DNA of 64,000 nucleotides from Saccharomycopsis malanga. Taxonomy: Eukaryota; Ascomycota; Saccharomycetes; Ascoideales; Saccharomycopsidaceae. Positions within the stretch are counted from its first letter, which is position 1. Every line of letters begins with the position of its first letter. The notes beneath the pieces were generated by a model. The model saw only the letters and a program-made list of their open reading frames with translations, searched no databases and had not been told where the DNA came from. Positions 34,001 through 42,019 of the stretch are shown in pieces. The position numbers were made by a program, and so were the translations under genes. The stretch spans positions 186,001 to 250,000 of the forward strand of contig CP025322.1 of the NCBI GenBank assembly GCA_004014935.1. The letters are read 5' to 3'.

Positions 34001-36307
34001 GAATTATACACTGGGCTAGATGTTATCAGTAATACGAATTTGGCGTATTTTGGCACTAAACAAAAGGCGGAGTTTTTTGTGCTCAAAGGCATGTTTTTGG
34101 CCAAGCTCAACAGCCAGGACAAGGCTAACCATGCTTTTGCTACTGCTATCCAACTTGATAGCAACTTGGCCAAAGCATGGGCAAAATGGGGCTTGTTTAA
34201 CTACAAGTTGTTCAAGCAGTCTAACAAAACGTCAGAGGACATTATGCAACATGCTAAAAATGCATTGATTTGTTTCTTACATGCTGTGGGGCTTTACAAA
34301 GATGCCAAGTCAAGAAGGTATCTTGCATTGATACTTTGGATAATCAGTTTGGATGATGAAAAGGGTGCTTTGGCCAGTGAGTACCAAAACTACAAAGGCG
34401 AAGTCCCTGTTTGGTATTGGATCACCTATATCCCTCAATTGTTAACTTCCTTGTCTCACAAAGAAGCTAAATTTGTCAGAAACATTTTGATCCTAATCGC
34501 TAAAAGTTATCCTCAAGCATTGCATTTCCCCTTGCGGACCACCAAAGAAGATTTTCTTGCTATTCAGAAACAGATTGCACAGAATTCTCTTCGGCCAACC
34601 AACGGAGAACCAGCTACCACGTCTGCGGGAAGCGACACCCCATTGAGAACCTCGATTGGTGACCACAGTCATCCTTGGGAATATGTGGAGGAAATCATGA
34701 ACATTTCAAAAACAGCTTATCCTTTGTTAGCCTTGTCCTTGGAATCGCTTGTTGCTCAGATCACCCAACGGTTCAAATCCAATGCTGACGAAGACGCGTA
34801 TAGGCTAATTGCCGCATTGTATAATGATGGCATGCAATCTTTCAACCGTATGTTGAATCCTAAGGGAGACGGCAAATTGCCTAGTCATATGATCCAGAAC
34901 CTTATCAAGTTTGCAGAGACAGTGTTGACCAGACAGGTGAGGGCTGAATTCGAGCACGATTTTATATACTCCAAGCCTAATTACGAAACTTATATCAAAA
35001 AGTTGATCAAATGGAAAGAACGGTTTGAAAACAAATTGGACAGAAGATTCAACAAGATTAATCTCGAAAATTTATGTCCTCATTTGACAGAGTTCCATCA
35101 TCAGAAGTTCGAGGATATTGAGATTCCCGGCCAATATTTGTTGAACAAGGAAAGCAACACTTATTTTGTCAAAATTGAACGGTTCTTACCTACTTTGGAA
35201 GTGGTCCGAGGGTTTAATGCATGTTATAAACGGCTACAAATTAGAGGCAGAGACGGCTCGGTGCATCAGTTTGCAGTACAGTTTCCTTCAAACAGGCATT
35301 CCCGAAGAGAAGAAAGAATATTCCAATTATTCCGGATCTTTGACGGGGCTCTCAGCAGAAATGTCCAGACCCGGTCAAGAAACATCACTCTCACTTTACC
35401 TGTGGCCGTGGCCTTGTCGCCTCATATCCGGATATTGTCCAACGACAATAGTGATGTCAGCCTTCAAGAAGTATACGAACAGGTTTGCAAAGAAAAGAAT
35501 CAAAAAATGGAAGAACCGTTTTTCTACATTATTGAAAAACTCAAAGCAACGTTTGATCCTCGCTTGCCTAAACCAGACATAGTTAGTACTATGACCGAAA
35601 TCTTTAGTGCAGTGCAAACCTTGTTTGTTCCTACTAACGTGGTCCATGATTACTTTGTTCAGTTATACCAGAAATATGAAGACTTCTGGTTGTTCAGAAG
35701 ACAGTTCACCTCTCAATATGCTTCCTTTATTTTCATGACTTATATGATGAGCATTACCTCTCGCCAACCTCAGAAAATCAATATCAATGTCAAGTCAGGT
35801 GCCGTCTGGACCTCTGAAATGCTTCCTAACAAAACAAGCCATCCTAATAATAAAAAATATTTGAATAATGCTCCTGATGTCGCCTCAACTGAAGAACAAA
35901 GAATTCCTGTGTTTAGTAACCCAGAAGCAGTTCCATTCCGTTTAACCCCGAATATCCAAAAGCTCATTGGTGACACTGGCTTGGAGGGTATACTTTCAGT
36001 GTATGTCTTGGTCATTGCCAAAGGCTTGGCAAATCCCGAGTTTGAAATCGAGCACTTCTTGAGTTTGTTTGTCAGAGATGAGGTCATCTCATGGTTTGCC
36101 CAAAACTTACAGTCATCAGCCCAAGGACCGCATTTAAGAGAAATTGTAAGAGCAAATGTGGATTTGATCATCAGCAAGATCTCTAAAATCGGTCATATTT
36201 CTTCTAGCACTTCTATCACAACTCATTATGTGAATGAGTTGATAGCGTCTGCTGTTAATCCTCGCAGTCTAGCCCAGCTAGATTATTTATGGAGACCTTA
36301 TCTTTGA
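25079..36307 (+). CDS. TRA1: Tra1, SAGA/NuA4 scaffold pseudokinase
   Basis: 3742 residues without an intron, close to the 3744 of S. cerevisiae Tra1. ATG 25079 is the first in-frame one; its MSYVGQIDSFVDKL aligns with the yeast N-terminus, followed by FEPHAIVVLDTVLG. HEAT repeats fill about 1-2600, then FAT (~2600-3200), a PI3K-like domain (~3370-3700) and a short FATC tail. Within the kinase-like domain I find RIFDGALSRN and the LTP-NIQKLIG helix, but no HRD-type loop and no DFG, as expected for this inactive PIKK. Tra1 is the activator-binding surface that recruits the SAGA and NuA4 acetyltransferase complexes. The chain ends RPYL; the S. cerevisiae protein ends in Phe. Confidence 0.98.
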   Translation: MSYVGQIDSFVDKLSSDIDSQAKHHVLVELCDIVETFLGSKEYRYFLEKLVPVFVGLLERVPVSFVATSYENKIRYSVLEIVHRLVLNETFEPHAIVVLDTVLGVLKNENEDNGVLCIKIVTSIHKSYKNSLLDKVDEFVSIIYEIYSNAPQMVQRWFNDTNEAVTKPKPTVKEVEDVEMNDSTKDAEAAALPDLGEHDDFRSISNELLSKHELLHSMHSFKTLSECPITMVSILSSYKQLVNKVLIDFIPKIIGLLELEVDIQKQERQAAEANGKTYTLVSPKIRNRSMFGDFIISQVKAASFLAYIFIRDYSPDFFAKYHSVIPDLIARLLQDCPSELAAAKKELLHATRHILSTPYKNIFIPKLDLLCNESVLLGDGLTCRETLRPLAYSTIADFIHNIRAQLTSDQLWKAVLMFCRILQDTSLAVNVSLMCAKLLLNLLERIAKLPASEARKLYMIIIDAFCQRFSILNHKYDYYMKQHQQYEERNQGAEKHQASYSKAHNSELPQNPLLDDEIVILNDEKELDIETIIEKETKGLSDELKDVEMTSSVETEITSSKNDKLSIYDLKQLTPIRIFKESTTDPIKDIKYLIRNLISYLKPIVVHLKLTNPPVPSSDYNQVVWESIARGFTIEETTILENLFKESILCIRFFQSDKIARQKSAKESTVASSKLAFDIRSPNIPITASKEEKELMESLSLVFMRIDPSTFNEIMQAHFSFLVDQMSDNPALLHIPHFFLSNEMISGNFMGILINYLKSRLHELGHLDSISTHILLRLFKLFLLSLNLYPSQNEVVLLPHLNDLILKSLENSTRAKEPLIYFYFIRILFKSVGGGRFEKLYKEVMPLMQKLLESLNKLIDSARTPQERDICIELCLSIPVRLSKLVSMLHLLMRPLVLALNGSQELVTQGLRTLELCVDNLNANYFDPIIQPVIDDVMKALWKHLKPLPYFYLHSHAAVRILGKLGGRNRNFVKPPSDLQAESMLNQRVEASFDINGLKEQSFVSITSGVNAAINILEDPRLNPNMKLTVHYRINAFRYLSAVLKLFIDASEIPENYQDLVESAVHVLLGEKPSDQQLANEVVTDPRKLRNEEQLVERLLKAIFYSAAIEEVRAEVYGFIADLCNHFTQLYVIRTLVRKHKHDRGFSVAHGEGKVYLDANIIFNVIAYGLSSHIPDVREAGILAIKQICKACTVIFGSSENSLKFGLHSSLVVVFLHNCYDELYYNKLGSVLGLKVLVDESHIPMSWFAKYQHELIRALFFVLRDTPSIMPALVVDTSKELILKIVRTCNSEAKTINNLPYDMLSSLVYDLASSNPLVRKTSQEALNILSSITKVSRIELISSCKSVLLNPIFAKPLRALPFLMQIGHIEAITYWLGLPHKEAEFNDEMQRLLLEVVSLVEAEDSMLTSSDRLIDYDTREQLTELRVVCIRLLTVALSKPEYTMTQPGLTRLRILAIFFKTLGASEKAIVDASHAGLKSALAQNSKLPRDLLQSGLRPMLMNLSDYRKLTVSNLETLARLLVVLVNYFKVEIGKKLLDHLNSWAMPTLLHQIAGFDLTNNKVIQIVNAIFNIFHLLPAKAHMFIPDVLKSLETIETNLRRVKSSSCRQPIAKFLNKYPREASQYFLELFGSRKMQNIHAYFINECEDLKAQAKQNIHSFFHALDSETDENVKIIKFANFVDILQQTMKNNDVWIKDQSELFVKLFAIAKSIIETHTSFNHLYFHHSIAQFQLLLITAFRVADNGTLLFSLINVLKSHDIPLSLGLVDYLYYDIIAIEDVKTRQDYLVRCINVAVDPKYQFPTKVFVLHNICIPIFIYEAQKSKNLDALYESDEWFQLINTKIWQSTDETIVGNVAGEVDAFRLELLQLASCLLKYSSLKIEGLRKIVIKFSWNLMRLDDTIPKYAAYLTTCYFINAYDTHVKITTHMFFALLRANIIDARHLVKQSLNLLAKVLPQRLSQQEPDLWIKWPRRVILENSFLVNNLYNVYKFMVEHEELFFDARDQFLSNAITSMGKLTILPNPSSDNQTLAIELSELILKWEKRANKLRKESTFEDRKSHLEYRIPTGQKEAFLTFLIRYLCISTQRSSSTELGRRALTVLYEAMNPSCWPDVNIPLVVFERFLLTNDLNSGNISILGYCWNTLEVLGMTLEYKDSDWIIDNLKSLHKLLIKVIKTHNHDLQEVLQRVLRIILKAIQEVTTEDSEPEEAKNFMNLLISVISVDLNNTASLAAGITLFSTVAHYQPSRLSPLIPSVVKTFGKLCKDHVTIMAKKNTQESSTLVEEEARMTARLLGKILDFATIRISHFGEHRRFFLSILAQFIERSYDKDLSKHIVKVVYKWIFSNVGPYPNYKEKAAILSKMMSFEPRREIPLSLSKDFLKIIIKIFEDKSPKMKELTMRLEHSFLIGTRFVDVGIRKRFMSILNSSLPPGVKERLYYVIKEQNWEDLADFPWLIQALELLFGGFNENHHVKLDTRNYKFAPLSYINELTVKKQFDHSNDTLKAFVENHQKFLREADSVKASDLLVPLVEVLHNDVNSINLTWIELFPIVYNSISSQEKPGFNSCFTSLLSKDYHIRQVNNKFNCVQTLLTSAGKCKELNVPPHLAKYLGTTFNAYYSAIEKLESQSSSSSLKYNADDETVEEALLEVYSAIEDKDMYYGLWRRRAKYSLTNSALSYEQIGMCDMAMRYYEHAQIKTRTNSLPFSESEYSLWEENWISCAERLQHWDILTELSKHENYTDLLLECGWRVANWNDDKEPLDQSVKTVIDVPTPRRQTFQTFLCLQDFAQQKKTLNDVLKLCDESIQLSLKKWASLPTRFTNAHISMLHVFQQHVEFTEASQIYSSLVSTNLQNIEVKSQELKRVLQAWRERLPNVWDDINIWNDLIVWRQHFFQLVNNIYTPFLQTGKGNTYSQVYCGYHETACVINRFAHVARKHGLDDVCITQLNKIYNLPNIEIMEAFLKLIEQVKCYYQSDKELYTGLDVISNTNLAYFGTKQKAEFFVLKGMFLAKLNSQDKANHAFATAIQLDSNLAKAWAKWGLFNYKLFKQSNKTSEDIMQHAKNALICFLHAVGLYKDAKSRRYLALILWIISLDDEKGALASEYQNYKGEVPVWYWITYIPQLLTSLSHKEAKFVRNILILIAKSYPQALHFPLRTTKEDFLAIQKQIAQNSLRPTNGEPATTSAGSDTPLRTSIGDHSHPWEYVEEIMNISKTAYPLLALSLESLVAQITQRFKSNADEDAYRLIAALYNDGMQSFNRMLNPKGDGKLPSHMIQNLIKFAETVLTRQVRAEFEHDFIYSKPNYETYIKKLIKWKERFENKLDRRFNKINLENLCPHLTEFHHQKFEDIEIPGQYLLNKESNTYFVKIERFLPTLEVVRGFNACYKRLQIRGRDGSVHQFAVQFPSNRHSRREERIFQLFRIFDGALSRNVQTRSRNITLTLPVAVALSPHIRILSNDNSDVSLQEVYEQVCKEKNQKMEEPFFYIIEKLKATFDPRLPKPDIVSTMTEIFSAVQTLFVPTNVVHDYFVQLYQKYEDFWLFRRQFTSQYASFIFMTYMMSITSRQPQKININVKSGAVWTSEMLPNKTSHPNNKKYLNNAPDVASTEEQRIPVFSNPEAVPFRLTPNIQKLIGDTGLEGILSVYVLVIAKGLANPEFEIEHFLSLFVRDEVISWFAQNLQSSAQGPHLREIVRANVDLIISKISKIGHISSSTSITTHYVNELIASAVNPRSLAQLDYLWRPYL

Positions 36308-37001
36308 GTTTATGTTTGCTGCTATGTTATTTTGTTGTTTTACTGTTTTTATTATCAGTTGTTTATGCTGAAAGTGTACATCATTAATTGTTTATTTATT
36401 ATAAATTACTATTTTCATTTTTTTTCCTACTATAAATTACAAGCTATATTATTATATTTTCAGACTCCATTGTACATTATATTATTGTTTAAGATGTATC
36501 TAAAAGATTTTGGGTGATTTTTGTGGATGAATTGTTTCACTGATTTTGTTGTTAGATGCTACAAGAAAGCAGCAAAATTTGTTTACAACCTTAGTGTTGA
36601 TAAAAATATTCTGATCTAAGGAAACATTATCATGAAAGTTTGAAAAAGGTATTGATGTTCTAGTACTATGAATTGTTAGCGGTAAGTTGATAGAGAATAT
36701 GAAGAGAAGCAAACAATTCCTTTCAATGAGCCCAATAAAAACACAACTTTTCGGCAGTAGTTTCCACTGTTAAGAGTAGTACCTATCCATTCTTCAATAC
36801 CTTCCTAAACAGTACACACCCCGTGTCTCAGTGATAAGTGTGCGCAGCGGGGGTCCGTATCTTCGCTACTAACGTCAAGACTCGAAGATTATCACCATTT
36901 TAGGGACAATACGTCCTACTTTGATCACCCAGTGGTTGTGGTGTATGCCTTATGTATCTACGTGGTCGATGCTGGTGCCAAACATATAGACGTTACGCAG
37001 C
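36308..37001. other. Intergenic TRA1-PTR3
   Basis: T-rich 3' flank of TRA1 to about 36500, then the PTR3 promoter. No gene or clear motif seen. Confidence 0.4.
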
Positions 37002-39524
37002 ATGTCGAGACCTCTGAAAGAAGATGTTCAATCTTCAAACCTGGAGAGGTTTGTGAAAGGGTTGGAGGCCACATTGTTTTTACCGGCCAGATTGAAGAAC
37101 TCTGGTGAAGGAGCTTTTCTGCTCAGCGAAAGGATGAGTGAAACAAGCCTTGACGAGAATGTCATATTTGATATGGTCAGTGATGCGTCTGTTTTGACCT
37201 GTGGTTGTTTAATATCTGAAAAGCTTGCTTTTGAATGTCTTGGGGCTCATGAAAATAAAAAGAGTTTCCAATGTCCTATATGCGGCAATAATGAAGCTGT
37301 ATTGTTGGCCCCGATATTACCCTTGAGACGTTTATATGCTCAGATACAGAAGTACAAAGCTAATGTTAGTTTTGACTTGTCGACATCCACTAGCGAAGTG
37401 GACCGTAATGATAGTGTTAAAAGCTCTAAATCACGAAGAAAGTCACTCAAGACCCCCCTGCTTCAACCCGCTAAAAAGGGCTCTTCTTACATCGAATCCT
37501 ATTCTAGGCTAAGCCCTCGTTCAGGTAGAAGCAAAAACAAAATGTCGCTCTTATCTCTTTTCCAAATAACAGCATTGAAAATTAAAGACGAAGATTATCA
37601 AAATGCAGAGGACGATCTTAGCACACAGTTCACCATTTATGAAAGTAGACTCAAAGATTCAAATCCAAACAGCATAGACAAGGCAAGAAGTTCGTTTGGT
37701 TCTCAAAATGAAGCCGTTGACTCCGACAGCCATTCTCAAATCACCAGCAGCTCCCCCAGAAATACAAGACCTCTTGGCAGCTCTGTAGGCTCTGCGTCTA
37801 ATTATCTTTCCAGAACAGAATCCCAAACCTCTCATCGTTCAGGTAACACTACCACCACTACTGTAGCCGACGGAGGCTCCATTCATTCTTTTCCTAAAAC
37901 ACTCAAAACCCATAAATCTTTCACCAGTCTTAAGGCCTCCATGGTATCATCCTCAAGCAGCTTTGGAACATCCCCTCAACATGTGCCTTCTCCTATATCT
38001 ATTCCTAAGCCTAGCCAGGTCTTTGGTTCGTCCTACCCGCTGGATAAACTCGTAGCAAACGAATACTTGGGTGTCTCCAACGGCTCTAATACCCCAAGTT
38101 CCTTGTATTATCCCCCAAACACTGGCGACTCGTATAGATTTCAAAACACACCAAAAGAGGAATTCAGCAAGGAATACAGATTTGCCAGTAATTTCCCAGT
38201 ATATAGAAAAAGAATACAATATCCCACCCAATCATCCAAAGTCATGTCTTTGTTGAAAAGGTCTGATTTTATTGGAACAGCCATCTCTGCAGACGCTACC
38301 AAATTCGCTCTCATTGAGGACAAAAAATGGGTTGTCTACAAAATTGATCCTGACTCAAGTAACCCTCCTACACTTTTGTGCTGTGGAAAGAATAATGGAC
38401 ATTATGGTATAAATTTTGAAAACTTGAAAAAACTCAATTCCAAATTTTACACAGAAGAAAAATTGAAAATTGTTTTAGGCGATGAAGAAACACAGGATAT
38501 GGTTCTGAAGGGCAACTGGACCTTTGAATATTGTGCTTTGGGAACTAATTATCTTGTTATTGCTGGAAAGCGCATTATAAAGATCTTTGACTTACAACGC
38601 CAAGGCAAAATAGTATACACCCATAATATTGGTTTTCCTATTCGTTGCATTGACATTTCTGCAGACGACCAGTTTATTGCATGTGGCTTAACTGGGAAAG
38701 ACAAACTTACAGATTCCGAGGGCAGCTTGATTATGCTCTTCGAGATGTTCTACGAGCCAGATGTAAGCTACAACGGAAGTATTTACGAAGAATCAAAAGC
38801 TAATGACAATGGTATGGGAATGCCTAGTCCTGTTCCTTATGTCTACGAAAATAAACCTATATACGCGTTTTCACGCGCAAACTCTTCCCTTATTACACTC
38901 CATTATAAAGACCCGATCAATAACGTCAAATTCTCTGATGACGCAAATTATCTTAGTGCTCTGACAGCACTAGAGTCTAGGTTCATGGTCATAAATATCT
39001 CTAAACCATCTGAGCCGCGATTAGTAATGAAGGCAAGTCGAAAACTCGATACGTCTTACGAAAGTGAAGGTATTACAGACTTGTGTTTCTTTGGAGATAA
39101 TAACAAGTATTTGACAGTCTCTTCCGTAGCATTTAATGCTCCATCTTTATTGTTGGAAACACGCATATCCAATTTGAAAGAATCTCAGTCTGTGGCTCAC
39201 CCTAGGATGCTTATGAAAGTGGAAGAAATAGGTTCGTCAATCCATAAATGCTGTGTCTCTCCTCGGAATGATGCCTTTGCATTTTTAAATAAGAAAGGGT
39301 CCGTTTATATCATGCATATCAATAAAAACTTTGAAAGGAAACGAATTGTGCTTGCTGGTGATGTCATGAGTGCTACTAAAAAAAGTGAGGCTGCAAGTTT
39401 ACGGTTTTCCAAAGATGGCTATAAGTTGTATGTTATCGATCGTAAAGGCGTCTTGTATATTGAAGATTTTATCGCTGGTACACCTCAGAATCACGATGTC
39501 ACAAAATGTAAATCGATTACTTAA
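37002..39524 (+). CDS. PTR3: Ptr3, SPS amino-acid sensor component
   Basis: 840 residues. An N-terminal RING-like zinc-binding stretch at ~66-97 (CGCLIS, then CPICG) is followed by a long Ser-rich linker (~120-390) and a C-terminal WD40-like propeller (~400-830). Segments that match S. cerevisiae Ptr3 include LLCCGKNNGHYG, FPIRCIDIS, KVEEIGSSIHKCCVSPR and EAASLRFSKDGYKLYVIDRKG. Ptr3 works at the plasma membrane with Ssy1 and Ssy5: extracellular amino acids make it bring Yck kinases to Ssy5, leading to cleavage of Stp1/Stp2 and induction of permease genes. It is longer than the 678-residue yeast protein, mostly in the linker. Confidence 0.9.
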   Translation: MSRPLKEDVQSSNLERFVKGLEATLFLPARLKNSGEGAFLLSERMSETSLDENVIFDMVSDASVLTCGCLISEKLAFECLGAHENKKSFQCPICGNNEAVLLAPILPLRRLYAQIQKYKANVSFDLSTSTSEVDRNDSVKSSKSRRKSLKTPLLQPAKKGSSYIESYSRLSPRSGRSKNKMSLLSLFQITALKIKDEDYQNAEDDLSTQFTIYESRLKDSNPNSIDKARSSFGSQNEAVDSDSHSQITSSSPRNTRPLGSSVGSASNYLSRTESQTSHRSGNTTTTTVADGGSIHSFPKTLKTHKSFTSLKASMVSSSSSFGTSPQHVPSPISIPKPSQVFGSSYPLDKLVANEYLGVSNGSNTPSSLYYPPNTGDSYRFQNTPKEEFSKEYRFASNFPVYRKRIQYPTQSSKVMSLLKRSDFIGTAISADATKFALIEDKKWVVYKIDPDSSNPPTLLCCGKNNGHYGINFENLKKLNSKFYTEEKLKIVLGDEETQDMVLKGNWTFEYCALGTNYLVIAGKRIIKIFDLQRQGKIVYTHNIGFPIRCIDISADDQFIACGLTGKDKLTDSEGSLIMLFEMFYEPDVSYNGSIYEESKANDNGMGMPSPVPYVYENKPIYAFSRANSSLITLHYKDPINNVKFSDDANYLSALTALESRFMVINISKPSEPRLVMKASRKLDTSYESEGITDLCFFGDNNKYLTVSSVAFNAPSLLLETRISNLKESQSVAHPRMLMKVEEIGSSIHKCCVSPRNDAFAFLNKKGSVYIMHINKNFERKRIVLAGDVMSATKKSEAASLRFSKDGYKLYVIDRKGVLYIEDFIAGTPQNHDVTKCKSIT

Positions 39525-40483
39525 TATTCCTGTTTGATACTTCCGTTGTTGTGTCCTGTGTTAGGCTGCTGTGTGTTGTTTTATTAAAGGTTTCATTTTC
39601 TTTGTGTTTTACATTTCATCTATATTTCTTATATTTTTTATATGTACGTTCTTTACTTGATAGCATAGTTTTGAGTTTTTATTAAGGATATTATTCCTAC
39701 ATTCAATTCTTTTTAATTTTATACTTGTCTAATTTTATTCCCCCTATTATAGCTTATTTAAATACTTTCTTTTTATTTCGCACGTTAAGGTGGAGTTCAC
39801 AAAGATGTAAAGCGCTTAAAAGTGTTATTTGGTTCAAATTTGATAGTTCAGTGCTAGATTTTATTAATCTGTTAAGTCAGTGGCCCTAAGTATAATATTA
39901 TCAACGGTTAGAATTGACATGATTGTAATAACGCATCAAGCAAAGTTGATTGATATTTCAGTGTTCTTTTAGTGCTTTGATAATAGTTTTTCTTTGAATT
40001 ACCAACATCACAGTAATATCACTATTAGTCAATTTCATATATTGTACGCTAAATATATTAGGGAAAATCAGCACTCATATTATGATGATGATAATAATAA
40101 TAATAGTCATCACATAATGGTAGGCAGGACTACTGTTTTCGAGACTATTATCCAAAGCAACAAGAGAATGATCTCAATATCTATATAAGAAACCACAATT
40201 TAGATAGATATGTGAATAGAACATATATAATAAAATAGGGAACAAAAAACTAGAGAAATGGTGGCTAACATTATAAAAAATCATCTTTCAAAACAAATGA
40301 CAACTAATTCTACATTTGAAGCTTGCAGAATCGGCAATTTATTAAAAAGTCTAAAAATGACATTAAAAACAGCAGTGTGATATAGTATATGTGTAACAAG
40401 ATCGTAAATCAAACGTTAAAGTGAAAAAAGTGTTGAAGAAAAGAATGCGATTTGTAAGTGCCAGACAAACAAAAGAAAATCAA
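39525..40483. other. Convergent intergenic PTR3/ISA1
   Basis: T-rich on the PTR3 side. GAT/AAT trinucleotide repeat at about 40081-40105. A 64-codon frame at 39994-40188 runs through this repeat and is not supported. No RNA gene seen. Confidence 0.4.
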
Positions 40484-41203
40484 TCATACCATAAATGATT
40501 CACCACAGCCACAAGACCCCTTGGAGTTTGGGTTTTTGAAGACAAATCTGCTAGATAATTTGTCATCAACATAGTCCATCTCAGACCCAATGATACTGAA
40601 AAGAGCTTTGGAGTCAATGATGATCTTAACATTGTCATCAACAGTGACAACCTCGTCAAATTTCTCTGGATTGGAAACATATTCTAAATGGTATGACAAA
40701 CCAGAACAGCCTCGATTTTTAACGCCCACCTTTATGTACTTTGGGTCTGGTTGATCAAGAAGCCCTTTTAAGTGGCTTATGGCATTTGGTGTGAGTGTTA
40801 TTAACGCTTTTCTTGGTTTTAATTCTCTTCTTCTTTTTCTAGGAGCAGCCGTGGCGCTTGAACTAACTGCCTGTTTTAGAGCCTTTTGCTCCTGGGGGTG
40901 GTTTTGTTGCTGTTGAGATATGTTTGATTTCGGAGTCTTTTCATTCGTTAGAGAAAGCTTCCGTAAAGGCTTTTTAGATAAAGAGTGTCTATTCCAACCG
41001 TTACTTTCTTGCTTAGAATTGTCGATATTAGCTGCCCCAAAACTGCTGTTATTGTTGAGAGGCACATAACTATAAGGCAGATTGTTGGTTGTCTGATTAA
41101 TTGTTTGCAAATAACGCTTTGAGTTCTTAGTGGAGTCCGATAGAAGTCTCCGCTGGATACCAAAAGCCAGCGGCTTCAAAAGTGCTGATGACTTGATAAA
41201 CAT
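40484..41203 (-). CDS. ISA1: Isa1, mitochondrial A-type iron-sulfur assembly protein
   Basis: 239 residues. The N-terminal ~120 are a basic presequence plus an Asn/Gln/Ser-rich linker, longer than usual. The A-type domain starts at RKRRRELKPRKALITLTP and carries the three conserved cysteines: NRGCSGLSY (C166) and SCGCGESF (C231, C233). IDSKALFSIIGSEMDYVDDKL is nearly identical to yeast Isa1 (cited here in two parts: IDSKALFSIIGSEM and DYVDDKL). With Isa2 and Iba57 it builds [4Fe-4S] clusters for aconitase, lipoate synthase and biotin synthase in the matrix. It is divergent from PUT1. Confidence 0.96.
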   Translation of the reverse strand: MFIKSSALLKPLAFGIQRRLLSDSTKNSKRYLQTINQTTNNLPYSYVPLNNNSSFGAANIDNSKQESNGWNRHSLSKKPLRKLSLTNEKTPKSNISQQQQNHPQEQKALKQAVSSSATAAPRKRRRELKPRKALITLTPNAISHLKGLLDQPDPKYIKVGVKNRGCSGLSYHLEYVSNPEKFDEVVTVDDNVKIIIDSKALFSIIGSEMDYVDDKLSSRFVFKNPNSKGSCGCGESFMV

Positions 41204-41396
41204 TGCGATGAATTACTGGAGTATCATACAGCTGAAATGTGTATATGGATGTGTGTATATGTTACTCAATGTTAATAAATGAATAAACGTTAATAAATAA
41301 ATAAACGGCTTCTGGTTTGCTTATTAAGAACATCGATCGGTCTTACTATAAATGCTTTTTCTGTTCTTTACTTTCCCCATAATTATAAATGTCACA

Positions 41397-41403
41397 TGAC
41401 TCA
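41397..41403. promoter_or_regulatory. Gcn4 site (distal) in ISA1/PUT1 region
   Basis: TGACTCA within ATGACTCAT, the ideal 9-bp Gcn4 palindrome; about 195 bp from ISA1 and 620 bp from PUT1. Confidence 0.6.
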
Positions 41404-41659
41404 TGATGACACTCCGCTAGCCATTCATTGGCTAGTATAAGTTATGAGCTGCATGCTGCAGGTGCCAATTCGCTCTTACAAAAGGTGACATGCTGTTATT
41501 TGGTTGTTAGGCAATAAATTGTAAGGTTATACTCTATAGTAACAGGTCATTACACAGGCAATTTTAACCAAAAAAGGCCGAATTTAGGTCACATCTGGTA
41601 TTTCTAGTATGTTGATTGACAGTTGCTCGGATGTGTTTTCGGAGCACCGCGAAATCCAA

Positions 41660-41666
41660 TGACTCA
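41660..41666. promoter_or_regulatory. Gcn4 site (proximal) upstream of PUT1
   Basis: TGACTCA, full consensus, about 355 bp before the PUT1 ATG. Confidence 0.6.
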
Positions 41667-41810
41667 GCTGCTTTTTTGCTTTTCGCTGACATCTTTTCCG
41701 CATCGCATATCAGTATGAAATCCCATGGATCTCATGTGAGTATCAGGTGACTAATTAAAATGCATAACCACGCATACATGCTTAAACCTACTTTTAATGG
41801 CAGAATTGCG

Positions 41811-41826
41811 CGGAATTTGTGGCCCG
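41811..41826. promoter_or_regulatory. Put3-type site CGG-N10-CCG upstream of PUT1
   Basis: Inverted CGG triplets with exact 10-bp spacing, the arrangement bound by the Zn2Cys6 factor Put3 in S. cerevisiae PUT1 and PUT2 promoters; about 195 bp before the ATG. Confidence 0.7.
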
Positions 41827-41947
41827 TAGTTTGAAAACGTCTAGTCGCTTAACATTGACATTCCAGGCAGGTTATTCACGGAGCGACATTCCGCATCTGC
41901 GATAAGCATGGAGAACACACCATGATTACACACTCGTTTGCTGGTGC

Positions 41948-41954
41948 TATATAT
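41948..41954 (+). promoter_or_regulatory. TATA element of PUT1
   Basis: TATATAT about 66-72 bp upstream of the ATG at 42020. Confidence 0.55.
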
Positions 41955-42019
41955 ATCCAAGGGTGATTGACCAGTATGATTTTAGAAAATAATGTGAGTT
42001 AGAGTACTCAACCAAGCAG

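Larger units (their letters stand above)
41204..42019. other. Divergent promoter ISA1 / PUT1
   Basis: Contains two perfect Gcn4 sites, a CGG-N10-CCG Put3-type site and a TATA element (each listed). A second CGG...CCG pair at about 41879-41893 has N9 spacing. No ORF. Confidence 0.6.

Noticed and set aside
39994-40188. 64-codon frame in PTR3/ISA1 gap
   Set aside because: Runs through a GAT/AAT repeat; no support.
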